5,723 bases of DNA, taken from JALHRI01 sp044351685. Lineage in GTDB: Bacteria > Pseudomonadota > Alphaproteobacteria > Rickettsiales > UBA3002. The translations under genes and the position numbers were made by a program. The notes below the pieces were generated by a model that was not told where the DNA came from, did not search any database, and was given only the letters and a program-made list of their open reading frames with translations. Shown piece by piece: positions 1 to 5,610 of this stretch. The stretch spans positions 1-5,723 of the forward strand of contig JBILFK010000105.1 of assembly GCA_044351685.1 (NCBI GenBank). Direction: 5' to 3'. Position 1 is the first letter of the stretch, and every line of letters begins with the position of its first letter.

Positions 1-359
1 CTGAGCGCACGCACTACGCCGACGAAGCGACCGTTCAATCTCAGCGCATTATGCGCTATGTACAAAAAACACTGCTGCCAGAAATGCAAGAGCTGAACGG
101 GCAGATCTTAGGTTACATGCAGCGTATTAAGGCGCATGCAAGCCATGTACCCGGGTCTGCGCCGGGGTTACCCGCGCCAAGCGGACAGGTGATAAGCTGG
201 CCCAAAGAAAATGAAACCGATTTACCTGAAAAGCTTGATAGCGCAGATCTTATGCATGCCGTAGCCACCGGTAAGCTCATTACTAATGCAGAATTTAGGG
301 CAATGCTTATGGCGCGAGAATTAGAGCGAACTGAGCTTCCCGGCGGCAAAAAGCGCTAG
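1..359 (+). CDS. 3' part of a hypothetical protein gene, 5' end outside window
   Basis: The reading frame beginning at base 3 is open from the window edge to the TAG at 357-359. The ATG at 51 is therefore probably internal: sixteen sense codons precede it (reading ERTHYADEATVQSQRI), and I see no ribosome binding site before it. About 118 residues are visible. The first part is helical and polar. A Pro/Gly-rich linker follows (HVPGSAPGLPAPSG), then an acidic helical tail ending in a basic GGKKR. I see no signal peptide, membrane segment or catalytic motif, and I do not recognise the family. It lies 102 bases before the next gene on the same strand, so the two could share a transcript, although a hairpin-forming repeat sits between them. 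Coding potential is well supported; function is unknown. Confidence 0.7.
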   Translation, partial: ERTHYADEATVQSQRIMRYVQKTLLPEMQELNGQILGYMQRIKAHASHVPGSAPGLPAPSGQVISWPKENETDLPEKLDSADLMHAVATGKLITNAEFRAMLMARELERTELPGGKKR

Positions 360-416
360 TGATGTAGCCAAGCATTTCTCAGAATCATTCCAGATTTTTG
401 CACTTCTTAGTAAATT

Positions 417-436
417 ATTAAGCATTTTAGCTTAAT
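417..436. repeat. Short inverted repeat upstream of the 462 gene
   Basis: ATTAAGC (417-423) and GCTTAAT (430-436) form a perfect 7-bp stem with a 6-base loop in the AT-rich gap between two plus-strand genes. No T-run follows, so it is a poor intrinsic terminator. Its position about 25 bases before the downstream start would also suit an operator. Either role is inference. Confidence 0.3.
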
Positions 437-461
437 TGTAAGGGATAACCTATGGAGCGCT

Positions 462-1376
462 ATGTCAGGCACTACGCGACAGGCTTTAGATAATAACGAA
501 GACCAAAGCTGGGGAAGGTTTGCTCGTGCGCGTGCCTATGAACATCGATTAGATGAATTAGCCGGTGATTTTGATGCCGACATACAGCGGCATTTTCGTA
601 AGCGCTGGCGGTTTGAAAATGGCGCGGGTGATGTAGGGGCGCAAGCCATTGTTGTGGGGCAAACCAGCACGATTTCTCGCGTGCTTTCAGCGAATCGTGA
701 TCAGATTTCTCCCAATGTCAATTTACAATTACTGCAATCGATTATGTATCTTGAAAATTGCTATAACGGCACGCCACAAATTGTAGAAAACGCACGCACT
801 GGAATGACTGTAACTGCAGGCGCAGGTTCTGCGGGCACGGTTTGGGGAGCGCTCACGGGCAATATTCCGTTAACCGTAGGTTCAGCGATTGTAGCGGGTG
901 CATCGGCTATTGGCCTTCGGCTTACACGTGAAGATTCTGTTTTGCCTATGAATGTCGATTTTAATCGTTGGAAAGATGTATTGGGGGCGGCGGAACCGGC
1001 CATTACCAGTGCCGAGCAAATTACTGGGCGCGGCAACGAAGTAGATAATATTCGCGCAGCGGCGCTTATTTTAACGCATTTAGATAGGCAGATTCCCGCT
1101 GAAATCACTGGCGATATGCGCACTGCATTATTGACAAGCCTCTATGCTAACACCGAACTCACGCAGCGCCTTGGCCGCCCAATTATGTATGGCGGAAAGA
1201 TAGTGGAAATCATGGATAATCTTTATCCGCGCGAAGAAACGATTGCACAATCGCGCGAAACAAACCCAGAATTTGCGGCATTAACGCGTGATGTATCTTC
1301 GAATGTAACTATGCCAGCATCCAATGCTGCCTATGTGCCTCCACGAACCAACGATGGCATACACGTTTCGGTATAA
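462..1376 (+). CDS. Hypothetical 304-residue protein with central glycine-zipper segment
   Basis: I do not recognise this protein. The N-terminal ~110 residues are polar and helical with a basic patch (RHFRKRWRF, about 44-51). Residues 113-152 are rich in Gly, Ala, Ser and Val with almost no charge, and could form a hydrophobic hairpin turning at N134-P136. They include G125-xxx-G129-xxx-G133, a glycine-zipper spacing known from helix packing in membrane channels and pore-formers. The remaining ~150 residues are helical, ending in a Pro/Asn-rich tail. I see no signal peptide. The start at 462 is supported by GGAG at 454-457, although the 4-base gap is short. An AAGGGA at 440-445 fits better an ATG at 452 that opens only a 13-codon frame. 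The stop lies 4 bases from that of the convergent GST-like gene. Membrane insertion is inference. Confidence 0.8.
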   Translation: MSGTTRQALDNNEDQSWGRFARARAYEHRLDELAGDFDADIQRHFRKRWRFENGAGDVGAQAIVVGQTSTISRVLSANRDQISPNVNLQLLQSIMYLENCYNGTPQIVENARTGMTVTAGAGSAGTVWGALTGNIPLTVGSAIVAGASAIGLRLTREDSVLPMNVDFNRWKDVLGAAEPAITSAEQITGRGNEVDNIRAAALILTHLDRQIPAEITGDMRTALLTSLYANTELTQRLGRPIMYGGKIVEIMDNLYPREETIAQSRETNPEFAALTRDVSSNVTMPASNAAYVPPRTNDGIHVSV

Positions 1377-1380
1377 GCCA

Positions 1381-1404
1381 TTATTTCATAATCGCATGAA
1401 ATAA
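1381..1404. terminator. Possible bidirectional hairpin between convergent genes
   Basis: TTATTTCAT (1381-1389) and ATGAAATAA (1396-1404) are perfect complements with a 6-base loop. The hairpin begins at the stop codon of the GST-like gene and covers its last eight codons, just after the end of the convergent 462-1376 gene. The stem is AT-rich and neither strand carries a following T-run, so it is at best a weak terminator. It may instead limit read-through or protect 3' ends. Confidence 0.3.
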
Positions 1405-1980
1405 CGCCGAATCGGTGCGTGCACGCAACCATGCTTCCACATGTTCAAATGCCTGAAGGTTGCCACTTTCAACGCTTGCCCATTGCCGCACGAACGGAAA
1501 AATCGCAATGTCGGCGAAGGTGAGGCGAGGCGCCATAAGGAAGCCTTCGTGGTGCGCAATGCGCGCATCTAAGTCGCCAAGTATCTTTTCACCTTCTAGG
1601 TAGTGTGTTTCGCGGTTCGCTTCTGGGTAGCGCGTATGGTATTTATAGCGATCTAAGTGGGTTTTAAAAACCTTGTCGTTTTGCACGATAAGTTGTTCGC
1701 AGGCTTCGCGTTCATTTTCGGTGGGCAGCCAATTTTCGGGGTCGTGCTGCGCGAGCGCGTAGCGCATAATATCGAGGCTTTCTTCAAGCACGCGCCCATC
1801 AGAAAGCTGCAGCACTGGCACGGTGCCTTTGGGCGAAATGGCCAGCATTTCGGGTGGCTTGTTCTTTAAATTCACTTCGGTAGTTTCATGCGGAATGGCG
1901 GCCACATGCAGCGCCATGCGCGCACGCATCGCATACGGGCAGCGCAAAAAACTGTATAAACGAGTGACCTGATAATTCAT
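1381..1980 (-). CDS. Glutathione S-transferase family protein
   Basis: A 199-residue cytosolic protein with the usual length and two-domain plan of bacterial GSTs. The thioredoxin-like N-terminal domain (about 4-80) opens with a beta strand and the motif CPYAMRARMAL (14-24). It carries the cis-proline turn GTVPVL with Pro55, and an acidic-serine pair (Glu67-Ser68) that binds the glutathione gamma-glutamyl group in the family. The C-terminal helical domain includes LTFADIAIFPF (153-163), the N-capping box with Asp157 needed for folding. The second cysteine of the glutaredoxin CPYC motif is alanine, so a monothiol or Cys14-based lyase, reductase or transferase activity is more likely than dithiol chemistry. 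The substrate cannot be told from sequence. TAG lies two codons before the ATG, so the start cannot move upstream; no Shine-Dalgarno is evident. It is convergent with the 462-1376 gene. Confidence 0.9.
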   Translation of the reverse strand: MNYQVTRLYSFLRCPYAMRARMALHVAAIPHETTEVNLKNKPPEMLAISPKGTVPVLQLSDGRVLEESLDIMRYALAQHDPENWLPTENEREACEQLIVQNDKVFKTHLDRYKYHTRYPEANRETHYLEGEKILGDLDARIAHHEGFLMAPRLTFADIAIFPFVRQWASVESGNLQAFEHVEAWLRARTDSALFHAIMK

Positions 1981-2072
1981 GCACTACAAAATCACTGAAA
2001 CGCCGCGAGATGTAAAACAACTTTTTAGAATGGAGCGCCAGCGCGGAAAAACTTCGAACCGGATTTGGGAGT

Positions 2073-2711
2073 TTATTGTGACTTATCAGGAGTGTTTATC
2101 GACCATTTGACGCTCTTGTAGTCTCCAAAATATATGTATGGTTTAAAAACATCAGGAAGTGTTTGTACCGTATTCCAAATAAACATCGAGTTATCGTACA
2201 TTTTTTTTGGCCATTCTGCGCTTTCTTTTGGATCTGAAGGCCTCTCGCTATATGAAGCAAGCCATGCGTAGCTTTCATTCAATTTTTTAAATAGTAAATA
2301 TATTTCTACTCCAAATAAAAAGCGGGTTTTATGCCAACCAATTCCTCGAAAACTATTGTCCGCTGCTCTTAGTGCATTTGCAATTTGATCTTTGTTATCT
2401 TCTGTCATCACTAATCTGCCCTGTTGGGTAACAATACTGCAATATTCCAAAGTATTTTTATAAACTTCCCAACGCTTATCAAATAAATCTAAACGGAATT
2501 TATCTTGGGAAAATTGATACGCCAAGTAACTAAAATGAAGAGTAATGACACTAAAAAAAGTAGCCGGTAGCAGGTCATATCTCTCGACATCAACCAGTAA
2601 GATGGACAAGCCTAGTAGTACAAAGGCTAACAAAAGATAAAATCCATTGTGGGCAATATATCTGTCGGCTTTCATTTTCCATTGCTTTATTTTCACGAAC
2701 ATCAGCAACAT
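2073..2711 (-). CDS. Small two-helix membrane protein, AT-rich, likely acquired
   Basis: The protein has two clear hydrophobic helices near the N-terminus, about residues 23-40 and 47-67, followed by a cytoplasmic-looking helical domain of about 140 residues. Recognisable stretches are KFRLDLFDKRWEVY (71-84), just after helix two, and a C-terminal DVFKPYIYFGD (187-197). I associate this layout with uncharacterised bacterial membrane proteins scattered in accessory regions, but I know no function. The start is better placed at Met4 (2700-2702): AAGG at 2712-2715 directly touches the first ATG but lies 9 bases from Met4. GC is about 36% over 2101-2700 by hand count, far below the genes to its right, and it sits between a GST gene and a tRNA-Leu gene. 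Composition and location suggest horizontal acquisition, but no integrase or att repeat is visible. Confidence 0.8.
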   Translation of the reverse strand: MLLMFVKIKQWKMKADRYIAHNGFYLLLAFVLLGLSILLVDVERYDLLPATFFSVITLHFSYLAYQFSQDKFRLDLFDKRWEVYKNTLEYCSIVTQQGRLVMTEDNKDQIANALRAADNSFRGIGWHKTRFLFGVEIYLLFKKLNESYAWLASYSERPSDPKESAEWPKKMYDNSMFIWNTVQTLPDVFKPYIYFGDYKSVKWSINTPDKSQ

Positions 2712-2789
2712 CCTTTTCTAGAATCGCTTTTCTTTTTGAATTGTCTAATGTCTATGCGATTTTATGCGAATTGGGTATCGGAAACTTAT

Positions 2790-2916
2790 AGCTAACGGCC
2801 ATTTGCTCGGCCGGAAATGCTCGCGGCGCAACTGCGTTGCTTGCTCCTCGCCCACGCTAAGCACGCTGTGCGCACTAAGCTTAGGGGCGAACCGCCGGTT
2901 CGATAAACTGCGCAAC
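2790..2916. repeat. GC-rich palindrome-dense block downstream of tRNA-Leu
   Basis: This non-coding stretch separates the AT-rich membrane gene from the tRNA 3' end and contains several inverted repeats. CGGCC/GGCCG lies near 2795-2808 and GCAAC/GTTGC at 2828-2840. A 12-bp paired element combines TCGCCC (2848-2853) and CTAAGC (2857-2862) with GCTTAG-GGGCGA (2879-2890). GTGCGCAC lies at 2868-2875, CTAAGCTTAG at 2875-2884, and CGAACC/GGTTCG at 2888-2902. Open frames cross it on both strands, but none has family features or a ribosome binding site. It may be a dispersed palindromic element or a structured trailer; copy number is unknown. Confidence 0.4.
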
Positions 2917-2958
2917 CACCACTTACCGCATGCCCGCATGGGCATGCGGTAAGTGGTG
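2917..2958 (-). terminator. Perfect 19-bp hairpin overlapping the tRNA-Leu 3' end
   Basis: The arms 2917-2935 and 2940-2958 are exact complements around a 4-base loop (GCAT). The right arm includes the last acceptor base, the discriminator and the encoded CCA of the tRNA gene. In the tRNA transcript the hairpin therefore begins at the CCA end. There is no T-run after it on the minus strand, so Rho-independent termination would be atypical. The hairpin is certain as sequence; the terminator role is inference. Confidence 0.45.
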
Positions 2959-3040
2959 CCCCCGGCCGGAATCGAACCGGCACTCGATTACTCGAAACAG
3001 ATTTTAAGTCTGCAGCGTCTACCAGTTCCGCCACGGGGAC
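2954..3040 (-). tRNA. tRNA-Leu (anticodon UAA)
   Basis: Read on the minus strand, this is a complete class II tRNA of 87 bases with encoded CCA. The acceptor stem GTCCCCG pairs with CGGGGGC (one T-G wobble), followed by discriminator A and CCA at 2954-2957. The anticodon loop CTTAAAA (3002-3008) shows anticodon TAA at 3004-3006. The T arm is GCCGG-TTCGATT-CCGGC (2965-2981). The long variable arm with a TCGA/TCGA stem is typical of leucine tRNAs. It decodes UUA and, by wobble, UUG. The gene lies 43 bases after the stop of the CinA-like gene on the same strand and has its own promoter-like sequence in that gap. Confidence 0.96.
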
Positions 3041-3050
3041 ATTCACGCAT

Positions 3051-3079
3051 TTCGTATCGCGGTGCGTTTAGAATTGCAA
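3051..3079 (-). promoter_or_regulatory. Candidate sigma70-type promoter of tRNA-Leu
   Basis: On the minus strand TTGCAA (3074-3079) is followed after exactly 17 bases by TACGAA (3051-3056), ending 10 bases before the first base of the tRNA. Spacing is ideal but the boxes match consensus only partly (4/6 and 3/6). It would give a very short 5' leader. Confidence 0.35.
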
Positions 3080-3083
3080 GGGG

Positions 3084-3869
3084 CTAAGCAGCCGCCGGTT
3101 CGGGAAGTATTTCGCCGCCAAGTGCCAGAATCATGGCACAGGCTTCTTCGGCGGCGGCGCTGTTCTTGCTGGTATCGGTAGAACGAAACACCAGCGTGGT
3201 AATGCCGCGCCCATCGACAAAGCGTGGGTAACTGCCAATATCCATCTCCGGATAGCGCGCCTGAATTTCGGTGAGGTCTTTCGCTAAGGTGCCTTCGAGC
3301 ACGGTGGTGGTAATGCTTACCGATTCCACTTTCTTGCCACGCCGCAGGGTTGGGATAACTGCCGCAAGCATCGCCTGCATAATATTCGGTACGCCTGCCA
3401 TCACGTGCACATTGCCTATAATAAAGCCGGGTGCGGCGCTTACGGCGTTGGGAATCAGCGTTGCGCCTTCCGGCACATCGGCCATACGCAGGCGCGCTTC
3501 ATTCATGCGCTCGGGCGGAATATAGGCGCGCAATAAGCGTTCGGCTTCGGGGTGGCGAAGCAGGGCTACGCCAAATGCTTTGGCCACGGAAGCGCTGGTA
3601 ATATCATCGTGGGTGGGGCCAATGCCACCTGTGGTAAATATGTAATCGAAGCTGCCGCGCATGGCATTGACGGTGGTGATGATGGCCGATTCCACATCGG
3701 GTATCACACGCACTTCGCGCAGCTCCACACCAATTTCATTGAGAGTAATGGCGATATGGGCGATGTTTTTATCTTGGGTGCGGCCCGATAAAATTTCATT
3801 CCCTATAATAATGAGTGCTGCGGTGGGGTTCATAAAACCATTCATAAACCAGCGAAGGCACTTGCGCAA
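3084..3869 (-). CDS. CinA N-terminal/MoaB-type molybdopterin-binding domain protein
   Basis: The protein carries the MoaB/Mog fold shared with the N-terminal domain of competence/damage-inducible protein CinA. Visible signatures are GNEILSGRTQDKN (23-35), TTGGIGPTHDD (79-89) with its glycine loop, and MAGVP (157-161). Full-length CinA is about 400 residues with a C-terminal nicotinamide-nucleotide amidase. Here the protein ends at 261, so only the MoaB-like part plus a short alpha/beta region is present. Stand-alone forms occur in Alphaproteobacteria, usually annotated as molybdopterin-binding or CinA family; binding of a pterin or nucleotide is inherited from the family and unproven here. 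The frame's first codon at 3869 is TTG and leaves 2 bases to the longest frame of the divergent map gene. Met13 (ATG 3831-3833, before NPTAALIIIGNEI) is the more likely start. Confidence 0.88.
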   Translation of the reverse strand: MRKCLRWFMNGFMNPTAALIIIGNEILSGRTQDKNIAHIAITLNEIGVELREVRVIPDVESAIITTVNAMRGSFDYIFTTGGIGPTHDDITSASVAKAFGVALLRHPEAERLLRAYIPPERMNEARLRMADVPEGATLIPNAVSAAPGFIIGNVHVMAGVPNIMQAMLAAVIPTLRRGKKVESVSITTTVLEGTLAKDLTEIQARYPEMDIGSYPRFVDGRGITTLVFRSTDTSKNSAAAEEACAMILALGGEILPEPAAA

Positions 3870-3889
3870 CGATGCAGTTGCGCTACTAT
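3841..3889. promoter_or_regulatory. Divergent promoter region sharing the palindrome TTGCGCAA
   Basis: TTGCGCAA (3862-3869) can supply a -35 in both directions. On plus, TTGCGC is followed after 16 bases by TACTAT (3884-3889), 6 bases before the map ATG at 3896. On minus, TTGCGC is followed after 17 bases by TATGAA (3841-3846), just before the CinA-like ATG at 3833. Both transcripts would be nearly leaderless, matching the absence of Shine-Dalgarno sequences. A second inverted repeat, GCGCAAC/GTTGCGC (3864-3870, 3877-3883), lies in the same region. All of this is inferred from motif spacing. Confidence 0.35.
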
Positions 3890-4711
3890 TTATTCATGAT
3901 CGATGATTCTGAAGATTACCGCGACACGCGCCCCGTTTCCAAACACACGCCCGATGATTATGCGGCGATGCGTAAATCTGGCGTGCTGGCAGCCAGTATT
4001 CTCGATGAAATGTTTGATATCGTAAAACCCGGTATCAGCACCGATGATATTAACACGTATGTACATAAACGCATTGTGGATGCAGGGGCGATTCCGGCGC
4101 CGCTGGGGTATCGTGGTTTTCCTAAATCTGTTTGCACTTCGGTGAACCATGTGGTGTGCCACGGCATTCCCGATGCAAAACACAAACTTAAAAGCGGTGA
4201 TATTATTAATGTCGATGTGACCGTGATTGTCAATGGCTGGCACGGCGATACCAGCCGCACGTATTTTGTGGGCGAGGTGCCAACCAAAGCGCGCAGGCTT
4301 ACCCAAATTACCTATGAAGCCATGATGCGCGGCATCGAACAAGTAAAGCCCGGCGCCTACACGGGCGATATTGGCCATGCCATTCAAACTTATGCCGAGG
4401 CACAAGGGTTTTCGGTGGTGCGTGAATATTGTGGGCATGGGCTGGGGTTGGTGTTTCACACCGCGCCAAACATTTTGCATTTCGGCAAACCCGGCACCGG
4501 CACACGTATTGAAGAGGGCATGTTCTTTACCGTGGAACCCATGATTAATGTGGGCAAAGCCGCCACCATTTTAAATAAGCACGATGGCTGGACAGTGACC
4601 ACCCGCGATAAATCGCTTTCGGCGCAGTTCGAACATTCGATTGGCGTGACCGCCACCGGGTTCGAAATTTTTACGCAATCGCCGAAAGGCCTGCATCACC
4701 CGCAATGGTAA
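3872..4711 (+). CDS. map: Methionine aminopeptidase, type I
   Basis: A cobalt/iron-dependent cytosolic enzyme that removes the initiator methionine from nascent proteins. All five metal ligands of the pita-bread fold are visible (numbered from 3872): Asp115 (NVDVTV), Asp126 (WHGDTS), His189 (YCGHG), Glu222 (TVEPM) and Glu254 (QFEHS). The substrate-contacting histidines are His97 (VCHGIP) and His196 (FHTAPN). It is 279 residues by the longest frame, 271 from Met9, against about 264 in E. coli; the extra N-terminal IDDSEDYRDTR is typical of alphaproteobacterial enzymes. I favour the start at Met9 (3896): it keeps the conserved N-terminus, avoids crowding the divergent CinA-like gene, and lies just after a -10-like TACTAT. 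The stop overlaps the start of the following dehydrogenase, so the two are probably co-transcribed. Confidence 0.97.
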   Translation: MQLRYYLFMIDDSEDYRDTRPVSKHTPDDYAAMRKSGVLAASILDEMFDIVKPGISTDDINTYVHKRIVDAGAIPAPLGYRGFPKSVCTSVNHVVCHGIPDAKHKLKSGDIINVDVTVIVNGWHGDTSRTYFVGEVPTKARRLTQITYEAMMRGIEQVKPGAYTGDIGHAIQTYAEAQGFSVVREYCGHGLGLVFHTAPNILHFGKPGTGTRIEEGMFFTVEPMINVGKAATILNKHDGWTVTTRDKSLSAQFEHSIGVTATGFEIFTQSPKGLHHPQW

Positions 4712-5481
4712 GGCCTCGTCCGCAATCTATTCTTATTACTGGTGCTTCAAGCGGCGTGGGCGCATCGCTGGCGGTGGCGTATGCGCGTGAAGGTGTGCGG
4801 CTGGCATTAATTGGTAGGCACGTGGAACGATTACAGGCGGTGGCGCAATCGTGCCGCGCACGCGGTGCAGAAGTAGATCTGGCATTTATCGATGTGCGCG
4901 ATGCGCGAAGCATGCGTGTTTTTATTGAAGCATTTGATGATGCATACCCGCTCGATCTGTTGATTGCGAATGCCGGTGTTTCTGCTGGCACATTGGGCGG
5001 CGATGAATCGGAAGATCAGGCGCGCACGATATTCGATGTCAATGTTACAGGCGTGCTCAACACCATTCATCCACTCATGCCGCGCATGAAAAAACGCATG
5101 CGCGGGCAAATTGCACTGATGTCTTCGCTGGCCAGTTACCGCGCATTTCCTACGGCGCCTGCCTATTGCGCATCGAAGGCGGCAGTGCGCTTTTACGCGG
5201 AAGCATTGCGTGGGCTGCTTGCACCTTACGGTGTGCATGTAAGTGCTATATGCCCAGGGTACATCGATACCCCTATGACACGTGTTAACGGCTTCTATAT
5301 GCCTGCAATGATGTCTTCGGATATGGCAGCGAAGCGAATTATCTGTGGATTACACAGGCAAATTGACCATATTTCGTTTCCAAGACGCCTTGCATGGCCA
5401 TTGTGGATTCTTAGTTTTTTGCCATCGCGCATCACAAATTTTATTTTTGATAAACTGCCTTCAAAGCCGCATTTTAACTAG
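4705..5481 (+). CDS. Short-chain dehydrogenase/reductase (classical SDR)
   Basis: A 258-residue NAD(P)-dependent oxidoreductase with a complete classical SDR signature. It has the cofactor loop TGASSGVG (12-19), NAG (89-91), structural Asn113, catalytic Ser141, and Tyr154-xxx-Lys158 in YCASK. The PG motif CPGYIDTPM (183-191) follows the active site. Residues R37-H39 after strand two (LIGRHVERL) suggest NADP rather than NAD, tentatively. The C-terminal tail (about 226-250, RRLAWPLWILSFLPS) is hydrophobic and could touch the membrane or line a lipid-like substrate pocket; the substrate is unknown. The ATG overlaps the map stop (ATGGTAA, 7-base overlap), and the nearest purine-rich site is 15 bases upstream. 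Translation is probably coupled to map. No functional link to methionine removal is evident. Confidence 0.95.
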   Translation: MVRPRPQSILITGASSGVGASLAVAYAREGVRLALIGRHVERLQAVAQSCRARGAEVDLAFIDVRDARSMRVFIEAFDDAYPLDLLIANAGVSAGTLGGDESEDQARTIFDVNVTGVLNTIHPLMPRMKKRMRGQIALMSSLASYRAFPTAPAYCASKAAVRFYAEALRGLLAPYGVHVSAICPGYIDTPMTRVNGFYMPAMMSSDMAAKRIICGLHRQIDHISFPRRLAWPLWILSFLPSRITNFIFDKLPSKPHFN

Positions 5482-5519
5482 TATTTTTTGATATTTAAAA
5501 ATCGAATTTTTCTTCGCTG

Positions 5520-5539
5520 CATGCGCGTCTGCGCGTGTG
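5520..5539 (+). terminator. Weak hairpin after the SDR gene
   Basis: CATGCGCG (5520-5527) pairs with CGCGTGTG (5532-5539), with two G-T wobbles and a TCTG loop. It is followed by ATTCTTTAAAA rather than a clean T-run. It lies 38 bases after the SDR stop. A partial terminator is possible. Confidence 0.3.
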
Positions 5540-5569
5540 ATTCTTTAAAATGCAAGAAAAATAATAATC

Positions 5570-5610
5570 AAAAAACCGCATTTTTCTGCGCCTTTGCGCG
5601 TTTTTGTTGT
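5570..5610. terminator. Composite terminator-like sequence, both strands
   Basis: On plus, GCGC-CTTT-GCGC (5588-5599) is followed by GTTTTTGTTGTTT. An enclosing pairing of the A-run at 5570-5575 with the T-run at 5601-5605 would lengthen the stem. On minus, CGCA/TGCG around a GAAAAA loop is followed by a T-run. The GC stems are only 4 bp, so strength is uncertain, but this is the most terminator-like site after the map-SDR operon. Confidence 0.4.

Noticed and set aside
2745..2952. Overlapping frames of 62 and 66 codons on both strands
   Set aside because: No ribosome binding site or family features; stop-free frames on both strands are expected in GC-rich palindromic DNA.
2053..2980. TCGAACCGG at 2053-2061 and again in the tRNA T arm at 2972-2980, flanking the AT-rich gene, considered as att sites
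   Set aside because: Only 9 identical bases with no extension on either side, and no integrase gene. Att repeats in tRNA genes are normally longer and reach the 3' end.
2792..3046. 84-codon minus-strand frame across the tRNA-Leu gene
   Set aside because: Its N-terminus (VAELVDAADLKSV) is the well-known artefact of translating a tRNA-Leu gene; the rest is palindromic non-coding DNA.
3890..4480. 196-codon minus-strand frame inside map
   Set aside because: Antisense shadow of a strongly conserved gene with all catalytic residues on the plus strand; the composition (many His and Ile) is typical of a shadow frame.
5344..5352. DnaA-box-like TGTGGATTA
   Set aside because: Single copy with one mismatch inside the SDR coding region; no cluster and no origin features.
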